Of a stretch of DNA of 64,000 nt, positions 7,606-15,069 are shown piece by piece. Where the stretch lies: NCBI GenBank assembly GCA_023382535.1, contig JAHDWA010000053.1, forward strand, positions 9,991 to 73,990, given 5' to 3'. Under the pieces are notes generated by a model. The model was not told where the DNA came from. It was given only the letters and a program-made list of their open reading frames with translations, and ran no database searches. Each line of letters begins with the position of its first letter. The stretch's first letter is position 1. The position numbers and the translations under genes are program-made. Origin of the DNA: Anaerolineae bacterium (GTDB lineage Bacteria > Chloroflexota > Anaerolineae > 4572-78 > J111).

Positions 7606-9000
7606 TTACTGGCGAACACGGCTGGAGTCTTCGAGGGGCACCTCCTTGGGGGTGGACTCTTTTCCAAAGGAAGTTTGGGCAGGCGTGATTAACCGAACCC
7701 CATATTCGCAGAACAGATAATGCCAGGCCCAATTAATCAGCACCATCAGCCGGTTGCGAAAACCCATCAGCTTCAAAATATGCACGCCCAGCCAGATCAC
7801 CCAGGCCGGAAAGCCTCGGAATGCTCGACCCCAGATATAAGCTGCAGCCGCATTCCGCCCGATCACCGCCAGGGTCCCCTTGTCCTGATAGCGAAAGGGT
7901 AAAGGCCGCTGCCCCGCCAAACTCCGGAGAATGTTACGCCCGGCGGCCGAGCCGGTCTGGATGCCTACTTGAGCCACCAGGGGCAAGGGATGTCCATCTT
8001 GTTGGATCCCGGCCAGATCCCCGGCGACATAAACCTCAGGATGGCCGGCCAGTTGCAGCGTGGGCAGGACCTCTACCTGGTTGCGGCGATTGGTCGCCAC
8101 CCCCTCTTGGTTTTCCGGGACGCTCCCTTGCACCCCAGCCGTCCAGATCACCGTTTTGGAGGAAATTCTGGTTCCATCCTTCAGGAGCACTTCATCCGGG
8201 GTAACTTCGATCAACCGTGATTTCAAATGCACCTCGACCCCCATTTTTTCCAGACGGGTTTGGGCATAATCACTCAAGGCTTTTGGCATGCCACTCAGTA
8301 ACTGCTCTGAGGCTTCCAGGAGCAGCACCCGGACCTGACGGAAGTCCAGTTCTGGGAAGTCTCGATCCAGCGAGCCGTGGATGAGTTCCATCAGTGCGCC
8401 GGCGAATTCAACTCCGGTAGGACCCCCGCCCACAATGGTAAACGTCAACCAGCTCCGCCGCAGCTCTGGCTCGATCTCATAAACGGCTTGCTCAAAAGAG
8501 GTCAGGATCTGGTTTCGCAGCGCGACGGCTTGTTCGAGCGATTTCAAGGTCAAGGCGTATTCGGCTGCACCGGGGGTGCCATAGAAATTCGGCTGACTGC
8601 CCAGGGCCATCACCAGATAGTCGTAGGGGATGTCCTGGTCAGAAACGTGTACCACTTTAGCCAAAAAATCCACCTGCTCGACCTCACCCAGGTAGAAACG
8701 CACATTCGCATGATTCCACAGGATTTTTCGCACCGGCTGGGCAATATCTTCCGGCTCCAGTTCAGCCGCGCCCACCTGATACAACAGCGGGAAAAAGGTA
8801 TGGTAATTGTGGCGGTCAATCAAAATGACCTTCACCGGGCCTTCCGCCAGGGTACGGGTAGCCCATAAGCCCCCAAAGCCCGCCCCCAGCACCACCACCG
8901 TGGGACGGTGAGCCTGGCGCTTGTCTGCACTAGTCTGGCCGGCAAAACTTGCCCGGCCATTTCTTTCAAGCTTAGAATGGGTTTCATTAAGTGATTGCAT
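7606..9000 (-). CDS. ndh: Type II NADH dehydrogenase (FAD oxidoreductase)
   Basis: A 464-residue NDH-2-like flavoprotein that would pass electrons from NADH to quinone at the inner face of the membrane without pumping protons. The FAD-binding motif VVVLGAGFGGLWATR is near residue 35, and the NADH-binding motif FTIVGGGPTGVEFAGAL near residue 175. VYVAGDLAG contributes to FAD binding, and the hydrophobic WVIWLGVHILKLMGF near 400 is the usual membrane-attachment region. The start at 9000 follows AGGAG by 8 nt and is preferred over the longer frame from 9021. It is 27 bp upstream of the rhodanese start in the same direction. Confidence 0.92.
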   Translation of the reverse strand: MQSLNETHSKLERNGRASFAGQTSADKRQAHRPTVVVLGAGFGGLWATRTLAEGPVKVILIDRHNYHTFFPLLYQVGAAELEPEDIAQPVRKILWNHANVRFYLGEVEQVDFLAKVVHVSDQDIPYDYLVMALGSQPNFYGTPGAAEYALTLKSLEQAVALRNQILTSFEQAVYEIEPELRRSWLTFTIVGGGPTGVEFAGALMELIHGSLDRDFPELDFRQVRVLLLEASEQLLSGMPKALSDYAQTRLEKMGVEVHLKSRLIEVTPDEVLLKDGTRISSKTVIWTAGVQGSVPENQEGVATNRRNQVEVLPTLQLAGHPEVYVAGDLAGIQQDGHPLPLVAQVGIQTGSAAGRNILRSLAGQRPLPFRYQDKGTLAVIGRNAAAAYIWGRAFRGFPAWVIWLGVHILKLMGFRNRLMVLINWAWHYLFCEYGVRLITPAQTSFGKESTPKEVPLEDSSRVRQ

Positions 9001-9048
9001 CTTTATTCTCCTGAGGGGCAAAACTCCAATAACCCTTAAACCAATGAT

Positions 9049-10152
9049 CTAGCCGAAAGTGAAGGCATAAGCCGCCGCGCCCGGATCGAGAAACTCGATC
9101 TCGAACTGTCGCTCCGTGATCGGCTGCGGTTGCCGGATCAACTGATAGAGCCGCTGTTGGGTCAACGTGCCGTTGCCCTGGTCATCAACATCAACGCCGT
9201 GAGTCGCGCCCGGCGCCTGTCCATCCAGGAACACCCGAAATCGCACAGAGATCCCTGGCGCGGCCGGTCCCATGACCAGATGCAGATCGCGGGCGTGAAA
9301 GCGGTATACGATCCGCCCCTTGGCCTCGTTCAGACCAGCGGCCTCGTGACCTACCGTCCAATCGCCCGAAAGAGCCCACTGATTGAGCCGTAACTGGGCG
9401 GGAGCCTCATAGACCCGCCGCTCGTTCAATATCAGCCCACCGGGCGAGGCGAAGTTCTCGGTGCGATCATAGCCGACATAGTTTTCCGGGGATCGCAGGT
9501 TGTTCCAATCGGGGGCGGCCTCCAAGCCAGGGCCATCAACCGAAACGAGTTCATCCCCCACGCCGCTGCTTCCGGCCTCAACCAGCAGTTGTTGCATAAT
9601 CTTTTCCAACTGTTCGTATTCGCCCTCGCCGAAATGGTGATGCCGAATTTGCCCCTGCGCATCAACGATATAGAGCGCCGGCCAATAGTGGTTGTTGAAA
9701 GCCCGCCAGATGGCAAAGTCATTATCAAGCGCAACCGGGTATTCGACCCGCATATCCTTCACAGCCTGGCGGACATTAGCAACGTTGCGCTCAAAAGAGA
9801 ACTCGGGGGAGTGCACGCCGATCACCACCAGGCCCTGCTCCTGGTACTTCTCGGACCAGGCGCGGACATAAGGTAGGGTGCGTATCCAATTGATACAGGT
9901 GTAAGTCCAGAAGTCAATGAGGACGACTTTGCCGCGCAGGCCGGCGGGCGAGAGTGGCTGGGAATTGAGCCAGCCGATCGCGCCGCCGAGAGAGGGAAAG
10001 TCACCTTGCCCCTGGTCGTCGGCAGATCCACCGATTTTTGTCTTACCGAACTGCGCTTTTGCCAAACTGAATATACCGAGCATGGCGGCCGCAATGGTCA
10101 CAGCCGCGATGCGCAAAAAATGGCGACGATTAGGGTTGATTTCTTCAGACAT
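9049..10152 (-). CDS. DipZ/TlpA-like thioredoxin-fold protein, exported
   Basis: A 367-residue protein with a twin-arginine-like N-terminus (NRRHFLRIAAVTIAAAMLG). A TlpA/DipZ-type thioredoxin domain follows (about 55-190; GLRGKVVLIDFWTYTC), and then the beta-rich C-terminal module seen in DipZ proteins (about 220-367, ending QFEIEFLDPGAAAYAFTFG). The redox loop is CINW where DipZ relatives have CxxC, so the resolving cysteine is a tryptophan. It can form only a single-cysteine thiol and may act in binding or mixed-disulfide chemistry. GGAGAG precedes the start. A truncated relative lies at 13378-13604. Confidence 0.88.
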   Translation of the reverse strand: MSEEINPNRRHFLRIAAVTIAAAMLGIFSLAKAQFGKTKIGGSADDQGQGDFPSLGGAIGWLNSQPLSPAGLRGKVVLIDFWTYTCINWIRTLPYVRAWSEKYQEQGLVVIGVHSPEFSFERNVANVRQAVKDMRVEYPVALDNDFAIWRAFNNHYWPALYIVDAQGQIRHHHFGEGEYEQLEKIMQQLLVEAGSSGVGDELVSVDGPGLEAAPDWNNLRSPENYVGYDRTENFASPGGLILNERRVYEAPAQLRLNQWALSGDWTVGHEAAGLNEAKGRIVYRFHARDLHLVMGPAAPGISVRFRVFLDGQAPGATHGVDVDDQGNGTLTQQRLYQLIRQPQPITERQFEIEFLDPGAAAYAFTFG

Positions 10153-10240
10153 AGGTCTCTCTCCATTAGCTTCACATCAATGTGACCGTCTGTGGTGTGG
10201 ACCGGCGGGCACAAGGTGTGCCCGCCAGCCCCCTCTCTAA

Positions 10241-11617
10241 CTAACGCAGGGACCTGAACGCGGCCCGCACTTCGCGGGTGAAGAGCTCCGGTTCCTCCCA
10301 GGCGGCGAAGTGGCCGCCCCGGTCGACCGCGTTGTAGTAGGCGATGCCGGGGTAGGCCGTCTCCGCCCAACTGCGCGGGGCGGCCCACAGCTCGCCGGGG
10401 AACGCCGTGAAGCCGACCGGAACCTGTACCGGCGGAGGCGCATGGCCGGCCGTTGCGGCCAGGAACTGGCCGAACTCCCAGTACCACCGGGCCGCCGAGG
10501 CGCCGGTACCCGTCAGCCAGTACAGCGTGATGTTATCGAGGATGTTGTCCCGGGTCAGATTGCCCGCGGGTTCGCCGGCGACGAACGCGCGGGCAATCTT
10601 GTAGTAGCTGTCCGTGTCGTGGTCGAGCATCCAGCCCGCCAGCCCGATGGGGGAATCCAGCAGGGAGTAGCCAATCGTCTGCGGCCGGGTGGTCTGCTCC
10701 AGGAAGTAGCCGAAGCCGTCCGTCGTGAACGTGTTGAGCGCGTTGTGCGCCGCGCGCTCCTGCTCGGTCTGCGCCGGCAGCACATCCTTGAGCGCGATCG
10801 CCAGGGCGAGGAGGTTGACGTGGATGCCGAGCAGCCCCTCGGGCCCCTGCCGGCCCATCGCGTCGGTGACGGCAGCGCCCACGTCGCCCCCCTGGGCGAC
10901 GTAACGGGTGTAGCCGAGGCGCTCCATCAGCTTCGCCCACGCGGCGGCGATCCGGCCGTTCTCCCAGCCAAGCTCGGTCGGCTCGCCCGAGAAGCCGTAG
11001 CCGGGCAGCGACGGCAGCACCAGGTGGAATGCGTCCTCGGGACTGCCGCCGAAAGCGGTCGGGTCGGTCAGCGGACCGACGGTCTCGAGGAGCTCGATAA
11101 CCGAGCCGGGCCAGCCGTGGGTCATGACCAGCGGCAACGCGTTCTCGTGCCGTGACTTGACGTGGATGAAGTGAATGTCCACCCCGTCAATCTCGGTCGT
11201 GAACTGCGGCAGCGCGTTCAGTCGCTTCTCGATCCTGCGGAAGTCATACTCGCTCGACCAGTAGCGGGCGAGCTCCTGCAGCGTTGCCAGTTGCACGCCC
11301 TGCGACCGATCCTCGACGAGCTCCTTGCTCGGCCAGCGGGTCGCCGCGATGCGCCGGCGGAGGTCAACGATTGCCTCTTCCGGAGTGTTGACGCGGAAGG
11401 GGCGGATTTCAAAATTGTTTTGTTTCATCATCGGGTTCCTTTCTTTAGCTTGGGTAGTCTGTAAATTATTAAAACCTGTGATTCCCAGGAGGCCGAGTGC
11501 AGCCAGGGCTGCGCCCGTCGTTTGCAGCAGTCGCCGTCGCGACATTCCCACCATATGAATGGAGGACTCGAGGCTGGCCGCTTGTATATGGTCGTATTTG
11601 TTATCGCTATTGTTCAT
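10241..11617 (-). CDS. Epoxide hydrolase, alpha/beta fold (copy 1)
   Basis: A 458-residue protein with a twin-arginine-type signal (MSRRRLLQTTGAALAALG, about 25-42), an epoxide-hydrolase N-terminal domain (EIRPFRVNTPEEAIVDLRRR), and an alpha/beta hydrolase core. The oxyanion motif is HGWPGS near residue 190, the nucleophile Asp is in AQGGDVGAA near 264, and the catalytic His is in DRGGHFAAWEEP near the C-terminus. Family members open epoxides by water through an ester intermediate. The protein is nearly colinear with copy 2 upstream (11827-13203) and is preceded by the same leader with a CCTTA-N6-TAAGG palindrome. The gene runs into the DipZ-like gene 88 bp downstream. Confidence 0.93.
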   Translation of the reverse strand: MNNSDNKYDHIQAASLESSIHMVGMSRRRLLQTTGAALAALGLLGITGFNNLQTTQAKERNPMMKQNNFEIRPFRVNTPEEAIVDLRRRIAATRWPSKELVEDRSQGVQLATLQELARYWSSEYDFRRIEKRLNALPQFTTEIDGVDIHFIHVKSRHENALPLVMTHGWPGSVIELLETVGPLTDPTAFGGSPEDAFHLVLPSLPGYGFSGEPTELGWENGRIAAAWAKLMERLGYTRYVAQGGDVGAAVTDAMGRQGPEGLLGIHVNLLALAIALKDVLPAQTEQERAAHNALNTFTTDGFGYFLEQTTRPQTIGYSLLDSPIGLAGWMLDHDTDSYYKIARAFVAGEPAGNLTRDNILDNITLYWLTGTGASAARWYWEFGQFLAATAGHAPPPVQVPVGFTAFPGELWAAPRSWAETAYPGIAYYNAVDRGGHFAAWEEPELFTREVRAAFRSLR

Positions 11618-11705
11618 TTATTGCCCTTCTTTCATTTAACTTAAGCTCAAATAATGTAGATTGGACGAACTCTCTCGATGGAGAGCACGAACCCAAATCC
11701 CCGAG

Positions 11706-11721
11706 CCTTACTCGGTTAAGG
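11706..11721. promoter_or_regulatory. Palindromic operator candidate upstream of epoxide hydrolase copy 1
   Basis: CCTTA-CTCGGT-TAAGG, an inverted repeat with 5-bp arms, 89 bp upstream of the copy 1 start. The same arms recur at 13293-13308 at a comparable position before copy 2. This suggests a shared regulator such as a TetR or MarR family repressor, though none is encoded next to the pair. Confidence 0.5.
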
Positions 11722-11826
11722 CGTTCGTGCCGCCATCACCACGGTTGATCTGGCCTCTTCTGATAATATTCAATAGGCAATTTCTCCTTGCTATAAGGTG
11801 TGTCTATATTCTCATCGTGGCTGCAA

Positions 11827-13203
11827 TCAGCGCAGGGACCTGAACGCGGCCCGCACCTCGCGGGTGAAGAGCGCCGGCTCCTCCCAGGCGGCGAAGTGGC
11901 CGCCCCTGTCAACCTCGTTAAAGTAGGCGATGTCGGGGTAGACCGTCTCGACCCAGCTGCGCGGGGCAGCGAAGATCTCGCCGGGGAACGTCGTGAAGCC
12001 GAACGGAACCGAGACCGGCGGAGGAGCTTTGCCGGCCGCACGCGCTATGGCTTGTCCGTTCTCCCAGTACCACCGGGCAGCCGAGGTGCCGCTGCCCGTC
12101 AGCCAGTACAGCGTGATGTTGTCGAGGATGTTGTCCCGGGTCAGATTGCCCACGGGTTCGCCGGCGACGAACGCGCGGGAGATCTTGTAGTAGCTGTCCG
12201 TGTCGTGGTCGAGCATCCAGCCTGCCAGCCCGATGGGGGAATCCAGCAGGGAGTAGCCGATCGTCTGCGGCCGCGTGGCCTGCTCCAGGAAGTAGGCGGA
12301 GCCACTCGTCCTGAACGTCGCGAGCGCCTTGTGCGCCGCGCGTTCTTGCTCGGATTCCGCCGGCAGTTGATCGGCGATGCCCAACGCCCCCGGGAGCAAG
12401 TTGATGTGGATGCCGAGCAGCCCCTCGGGCGCCTGGCGACCCATCGCACTGGTGACGATTGCGCCCACGTCACCACCCTGCGCGACATAGCGGGTGTAGC
12501 CGAGCCGGAACATGAGCTCCGCCCAGGCACGGGCAATGCGGCCGGACTCCCAGCCAAGCTCGGTCGGCTCGCCCGAGAAACCGTAGCCGGGCAGCGACGG
12601 CAGCACCAGATGGAATGCGTCCTCGGGACTGCCACCGTGCGCGGTCGGGTCGGTCAGCGGGCCGACGGTCTCCAGCAGCTCGACGACCGAGCCGGGCCAG
12701 CCGTGGGTCATGATCAGCGGCAACGCGTTCTCGTGCCGTGACTTGACGTGGATGAAGTGAATGTCCACCCCGTCAATCTCGGTCGTGAACTGTGGCAGCG
12801 CGTTCAGTCGCTTCTCGATTCTGCGGAAGTCGTACTCGCTCGACCAGTAGCGGGCCAGCTCCCGCATCGTCGCCAGTTGCACGCCCTGCGACCGATCCTC
12901 GACGAGCTCCTGGGTCGGCCAGCGGGTCGCCGCGAGGCGTTGCCGGAGGTCAACGAGGGCTTCTTCCGGAATGTTGACACGGAAGGGGCGGATTTCGAGA
13001 TTATTTTGTTCTACCATAGGTTTTTTTTCATTAACTTGTAGAGCCTGTAAATCACTAAAGCCTATGGTTCCCAGGAGGCCAAGTGCAGCCAGAACTGCGC
13101 TGATTCCTAGAAGCACGTGCCGTCGCAACAGTCGCCGCATACGAATGGAAGATGCGAGGCCGACTGCCTGTATATTGCCATTTTTGTTATCTTTATTGTT
13201 CAT
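11827..13203 (-). CDS. Epoxide hydrolase, alpha/beta fold (copy 2)
   Basis: A tandem paralogue of the gene at 10241-11617, also 458 residues. Long stretches are identical, including SRHENALPL.MTHGWPGS and the segment around DSYYKI.RAFVAGEP, while the N-terminal signal region has diverged (RMRRLLRRHVLLGISAVLAALG). The nucleophile is in AQGGDVGAIVTSAMG and the catalytic His in DRGGHFAAWEEP, so both copies look active. Differences cluster in the cap region (LPGALGIADQLPAES against LALAIALKDVLPAQT), the part that shapes substrate choice. Ribosome site AGAAGGGA precedes the start. Confidence 0.93.
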   Translation of the reverse strand: MNNKDNKNGNIQAVGLASSIRMRRLLRRHVLLGISAVLAALGLLGTIGFSDLQALQVNEKKPMVEQNNLEIRPFRVNIPEEALVDLRQRLAATRWPTQELVEDRSQGVQLATMRELARYWSSEYDFRRIEKRLNALPQFTTEIDGVDIHFIHVKSRHENALPLIMTHGWPGSVVELLETVGPLTDPTAHGGSPEDAFHLVLPSLPGYGFSGEPTELGWESGRIARAWAELMFRLGYTRYVAQGGDVGAIVTSAMGRQAPEGLLGIHINLLPGALGIADQLPAESEQERAAHKALATFRTSGSAYFLEQATRPQTIGYSLLDSPIGLAGWMLDHDTDSYYKISRAFVAGEPVGNLTRDNILDNITLYWLTGSGTSAARWYWENGQAIARAAGKAPPPVSVPFGFTTFPGEIFAAPRSWVETVYPDIAYFNEVDRGGHFAAWEEPALFTREVRAAFRSLR

Positions 13204-13292
13204 TTTATTTCCCTTCTTTTATTTAACTTAGGCTCAAATAATGTAGATGGACAAACGCTCTCGAGGTAGAATACGAACCCAAATCCCCCGAT

Positions 13293-13308
13293 CCTTACCC
13301 GGGTAAGG
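13293..13308. promoter_or_regulatory. Palindromic operator candidate upstream of epoxide hydrolase copy 2
   Basis: A perfect 16-bp palindrome CCTTACCCGGGTAAGG, 90 bp upstream of the copy 2 start. Its outer arms CCTTA/TAAGG match the site at 11706-11721, while the six central bases differ. Conservation of arms and distance favours a protein-binding site over chance. Confidence 0.55.
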
Positions 13309-13377
13309 CGTTCGGGCCGCCATCACCCCTGCTAACTTAGATTTCTCTGATAATGTTCAATAGGCAATTTCTCCTTT

Positions 13378-13604
13378 CTAGCCGAAGGTGAAGGCGTAGA
13401 CCTGAACCCCAAGGTCGAGAAACGTGATCTCGAACTCTCGCTCAGTGATGGGCTGCGGTTGCCGGATCAGTTGATACATTAGGCGGTTTTTGTCTTGCTG
13501 AACTGTGCTTTCGCCAAACCGAAGATACCGAGCAGGGCGGCAGCAGCGGTCACGGCCGCAGCGCCCAAAAAGCGGCGATGATCATAGTTGATTTCTTTGG
13601 ACAT
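13378..13604 (-). pseudogene. Gutted copy of the DipZ/TlpA-like gene
   Basis: This starts like the 9049-10152 gene, with an intact ribosome site, signal region (DHRRFLGAAAVTAAAALLG) and mature start LAKAQFSKTK. It then jumps, out of frame, directly to the last 34 residues (YQLIRQPQPITEREFEI through VQVYAFTFG). The whole thioredoxin domain and most of the C-terminal module are deleted. Its position upstream of epoxide hydrolase copy 2 implies that a hydrolase-plus-DipZ unit was duplicated and one DipZ copy then collapsed. Confidence 0.85.
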
Positions 13605-13719
13605 TGATCCTCTCCCATTAGATTCAAATATATGGATTGGACGAAACCTTCCCTGTTTTTATTTGCTGGATTGTGGCCTGCTCAACGTAAGCATCTATTA
13701 ACTAGGGTGGATTTGCCTC

Positions 13720-13884
13720 TCAAGCCGCAGTCTCTAAAGCCTGGGCCGCGTTTTCCCACAACCAGGCCCACAGGAAACCGAAATTTTGGCGAGCCTTGGC
13801 CCGACATTGCGCCGGAGTCATCGCTCGCGACCGGGCCGCTTGTAAGATTTGCTCAAACAGTTTTTGGATCGTGTCATTGTTCAT
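13720..13884 (-). CDS. 54-residue hypothetical protein
   Basis: A short open frame MNNDTIQKLFEQIL... with a clear ribosome site (GAGAGG, 7 nt before the ATG) and a TGA stop. The first half is a basic amphipathic helix (QKLFEQILQAARSRAMTP) and the second half is Trp-rich and helical (FLWAWLWENAAQAL). It has one cysteine and no signal peptide. I recognise no family. The ribosome site and biased amino-acid use support a real gene; it could also be the end product of the local rearrangements. Confidence 0.5.
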   Translation of the reverse strand: MNNDTIQKLFEQILQAARSRAMTPAQCRAKARQNFGFLWAWLWENAAQALETAA

Positions 13885-13960
13885 CTTGTTACCTCTCAAA
13901 AAGCAGGTGGGCTATCATCCACCAGAGCCCTCAGGGCCAGAAAAGTTCAACGCTGTCACT

Positions 13961-14164
13961 TCACCAATAAATGAGAATTGGGTTACGGCTCAGCTTGACG
14001 TTTTCGATAAAGGCTTTGATCGGCTTGGTCAGCTCGACGGCCAGGTTTGAACGTCCGGCAAACTCATCGCGCCAGATGTTACCCAAGTGATGTCGGGCTT
14101 CCGCCTTCATTTCCTCTGGAATAATAATCTTGAGCATCTCCGCTGAAACAACGATTTCGATCAT
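13961..14164 (-). CDS. 67-residue hypothetical protein
   Basis: An open frame MIEIVVSAEMLKIIIPEEM..., with AAAGGG 7 nt upstream of the ATG. The N-terminal part resembles a beta-alpha unit and the rest is a mixed helix with no cysteines. It precedes the 54-residue gene in the same orientation (77 bp gap). It may be a truncated remnant, since it lies between a pseudogene and a broken transposase. No family is recognised. Confidence 0.4.
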   Translation of the reverse strand: MIEIVVSAEMLKIIIPEEMKAEARHHLGNIWRDEFAGRSNLAVELTKPIKAFIENVKLSRNPILIYW

Positions 14165-14319
14165 CGCTTTGCCCTTTAGGCCATTGCGGTGGGATAGAAC
14201 AGCGGCCGGCCTGGAACCTTAACAAAAGCCACGATTATATTTGCTTTAACCTCAGCGGAGAGATACAATGGATTTGTTGCGTAATAACCACGAGAAGGTC
14301 CGCTGCTGCTTTCTCAACC

Positions 14320-14754
14320 CTATTCAAATCCTTCTCCCAACGCCAACAAATCAGGATAATCCCGATAGGCCTGTTCCAGAGTCTTGCCGCGTCCCCGCCT
14401 GGGCGGCTCAGGCCAGCCCAAGGGCAGGTTTAATTGCGCTAGCATCTGCCACACCCGGCGGGTATTGCGACTGACCGTAGCTTTATCTACCCCAAAGAGG
14501 AAGCCCAAAGCGGCGGTGTTGAGGCGCAGGTGCAGCCAGAGCAAGGTCATTAACAACCGGTCTTCCAGCCCAAGGGTATAGGGGTGTCCTCCGCCCACAG
14601 CCCGCTTACGGTTAGGACGATTTAACCGTTTGCCTTCACTTTCAGTCCAGAGAGGGGCCAGTTGCTGATAGAGTTGGTCGAATTCAGTGAGGCTGATCCC
14701 GGTTAAGTTTTTGAAAGCACGAGGTTTCTTTCTTACCACTTCGGTAGTAAGCAT
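14320..14754 (-). pseudogene. Truncated IS5-type transposase (N-terminal part)
   Basis: A 144-residue frame with the helix-turn-helix head of IS5-group transposases: TGISLTEFDQLYQQLAPLW, LGLEDRLLMTLLWLHLRLN, LGFLFGVDKATVSRNTRRVW. The catalytic DDE domain that should follow is absent; the frame ends at TAG just after YRDYPDLLALGEGFE. No complete inverted-repeat pair was identified. It is a dead insertion-sequence remnant at the left edge of the duplicated regulator region. Confidence 0.75.
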
Positions 14755-15069
14755 GCCTCTAACCCTTTGGGTCGGAATAGGTGAGCCGATCTATTTTTTT
14801 AACGATCATCGGATAATTCTGATGTTGGCCAGCTCATCCACCCTTTTGCAGCATCGAGGAGCTTAACTCGATGGGTGGAGTTTGGGGTGGGATGTTTAAC
14901 GCTTAGCATCCGTTCCCTACGCTGTGTCTGGTCTTGATACATCTACATTACGCCATCTTGCCAGGACATTCAATCCCCACAACTTCACTCCTTATTGCAC
15001 ATCAACTACACAATAGCTACCCATTTTGGGCTGAACATACCTATCAGACACTAGATTGGGCCATAACCT
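14755..15069. other. Intergenic region upstream of the first XRE-AAA-TPR gene
   Basis: 315 bp without a supported gene. It holds a small inverted repeat CATCGAG/CTCGATG (14852-14858 and 14867-14873, 8-nt loop) enclosed by CCACCC/GGGTGG. The hairpin could lie in the leader of the plus-strand regulator gene or be left from the insertion sequence. No convincing promoter was picked out. Confidence 0.4.

Noticed and set aside
10310..12741. Long plus-strand frames (281 and 313 codons) opposite the epoxide hydrolases
   Set aside because: Both are antisense to clear hydrolase genes and resemble each other only because the hydrolases are duplicated. Their Arg-rich composition is typical of shadow frames.
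13632..13970. 112-codon plus-strand frame near the DipZ remnant
   Set aside because: It runs across the ribosome site and coding region of the better-supported 54-residue minus-strand gene and shows no domain.
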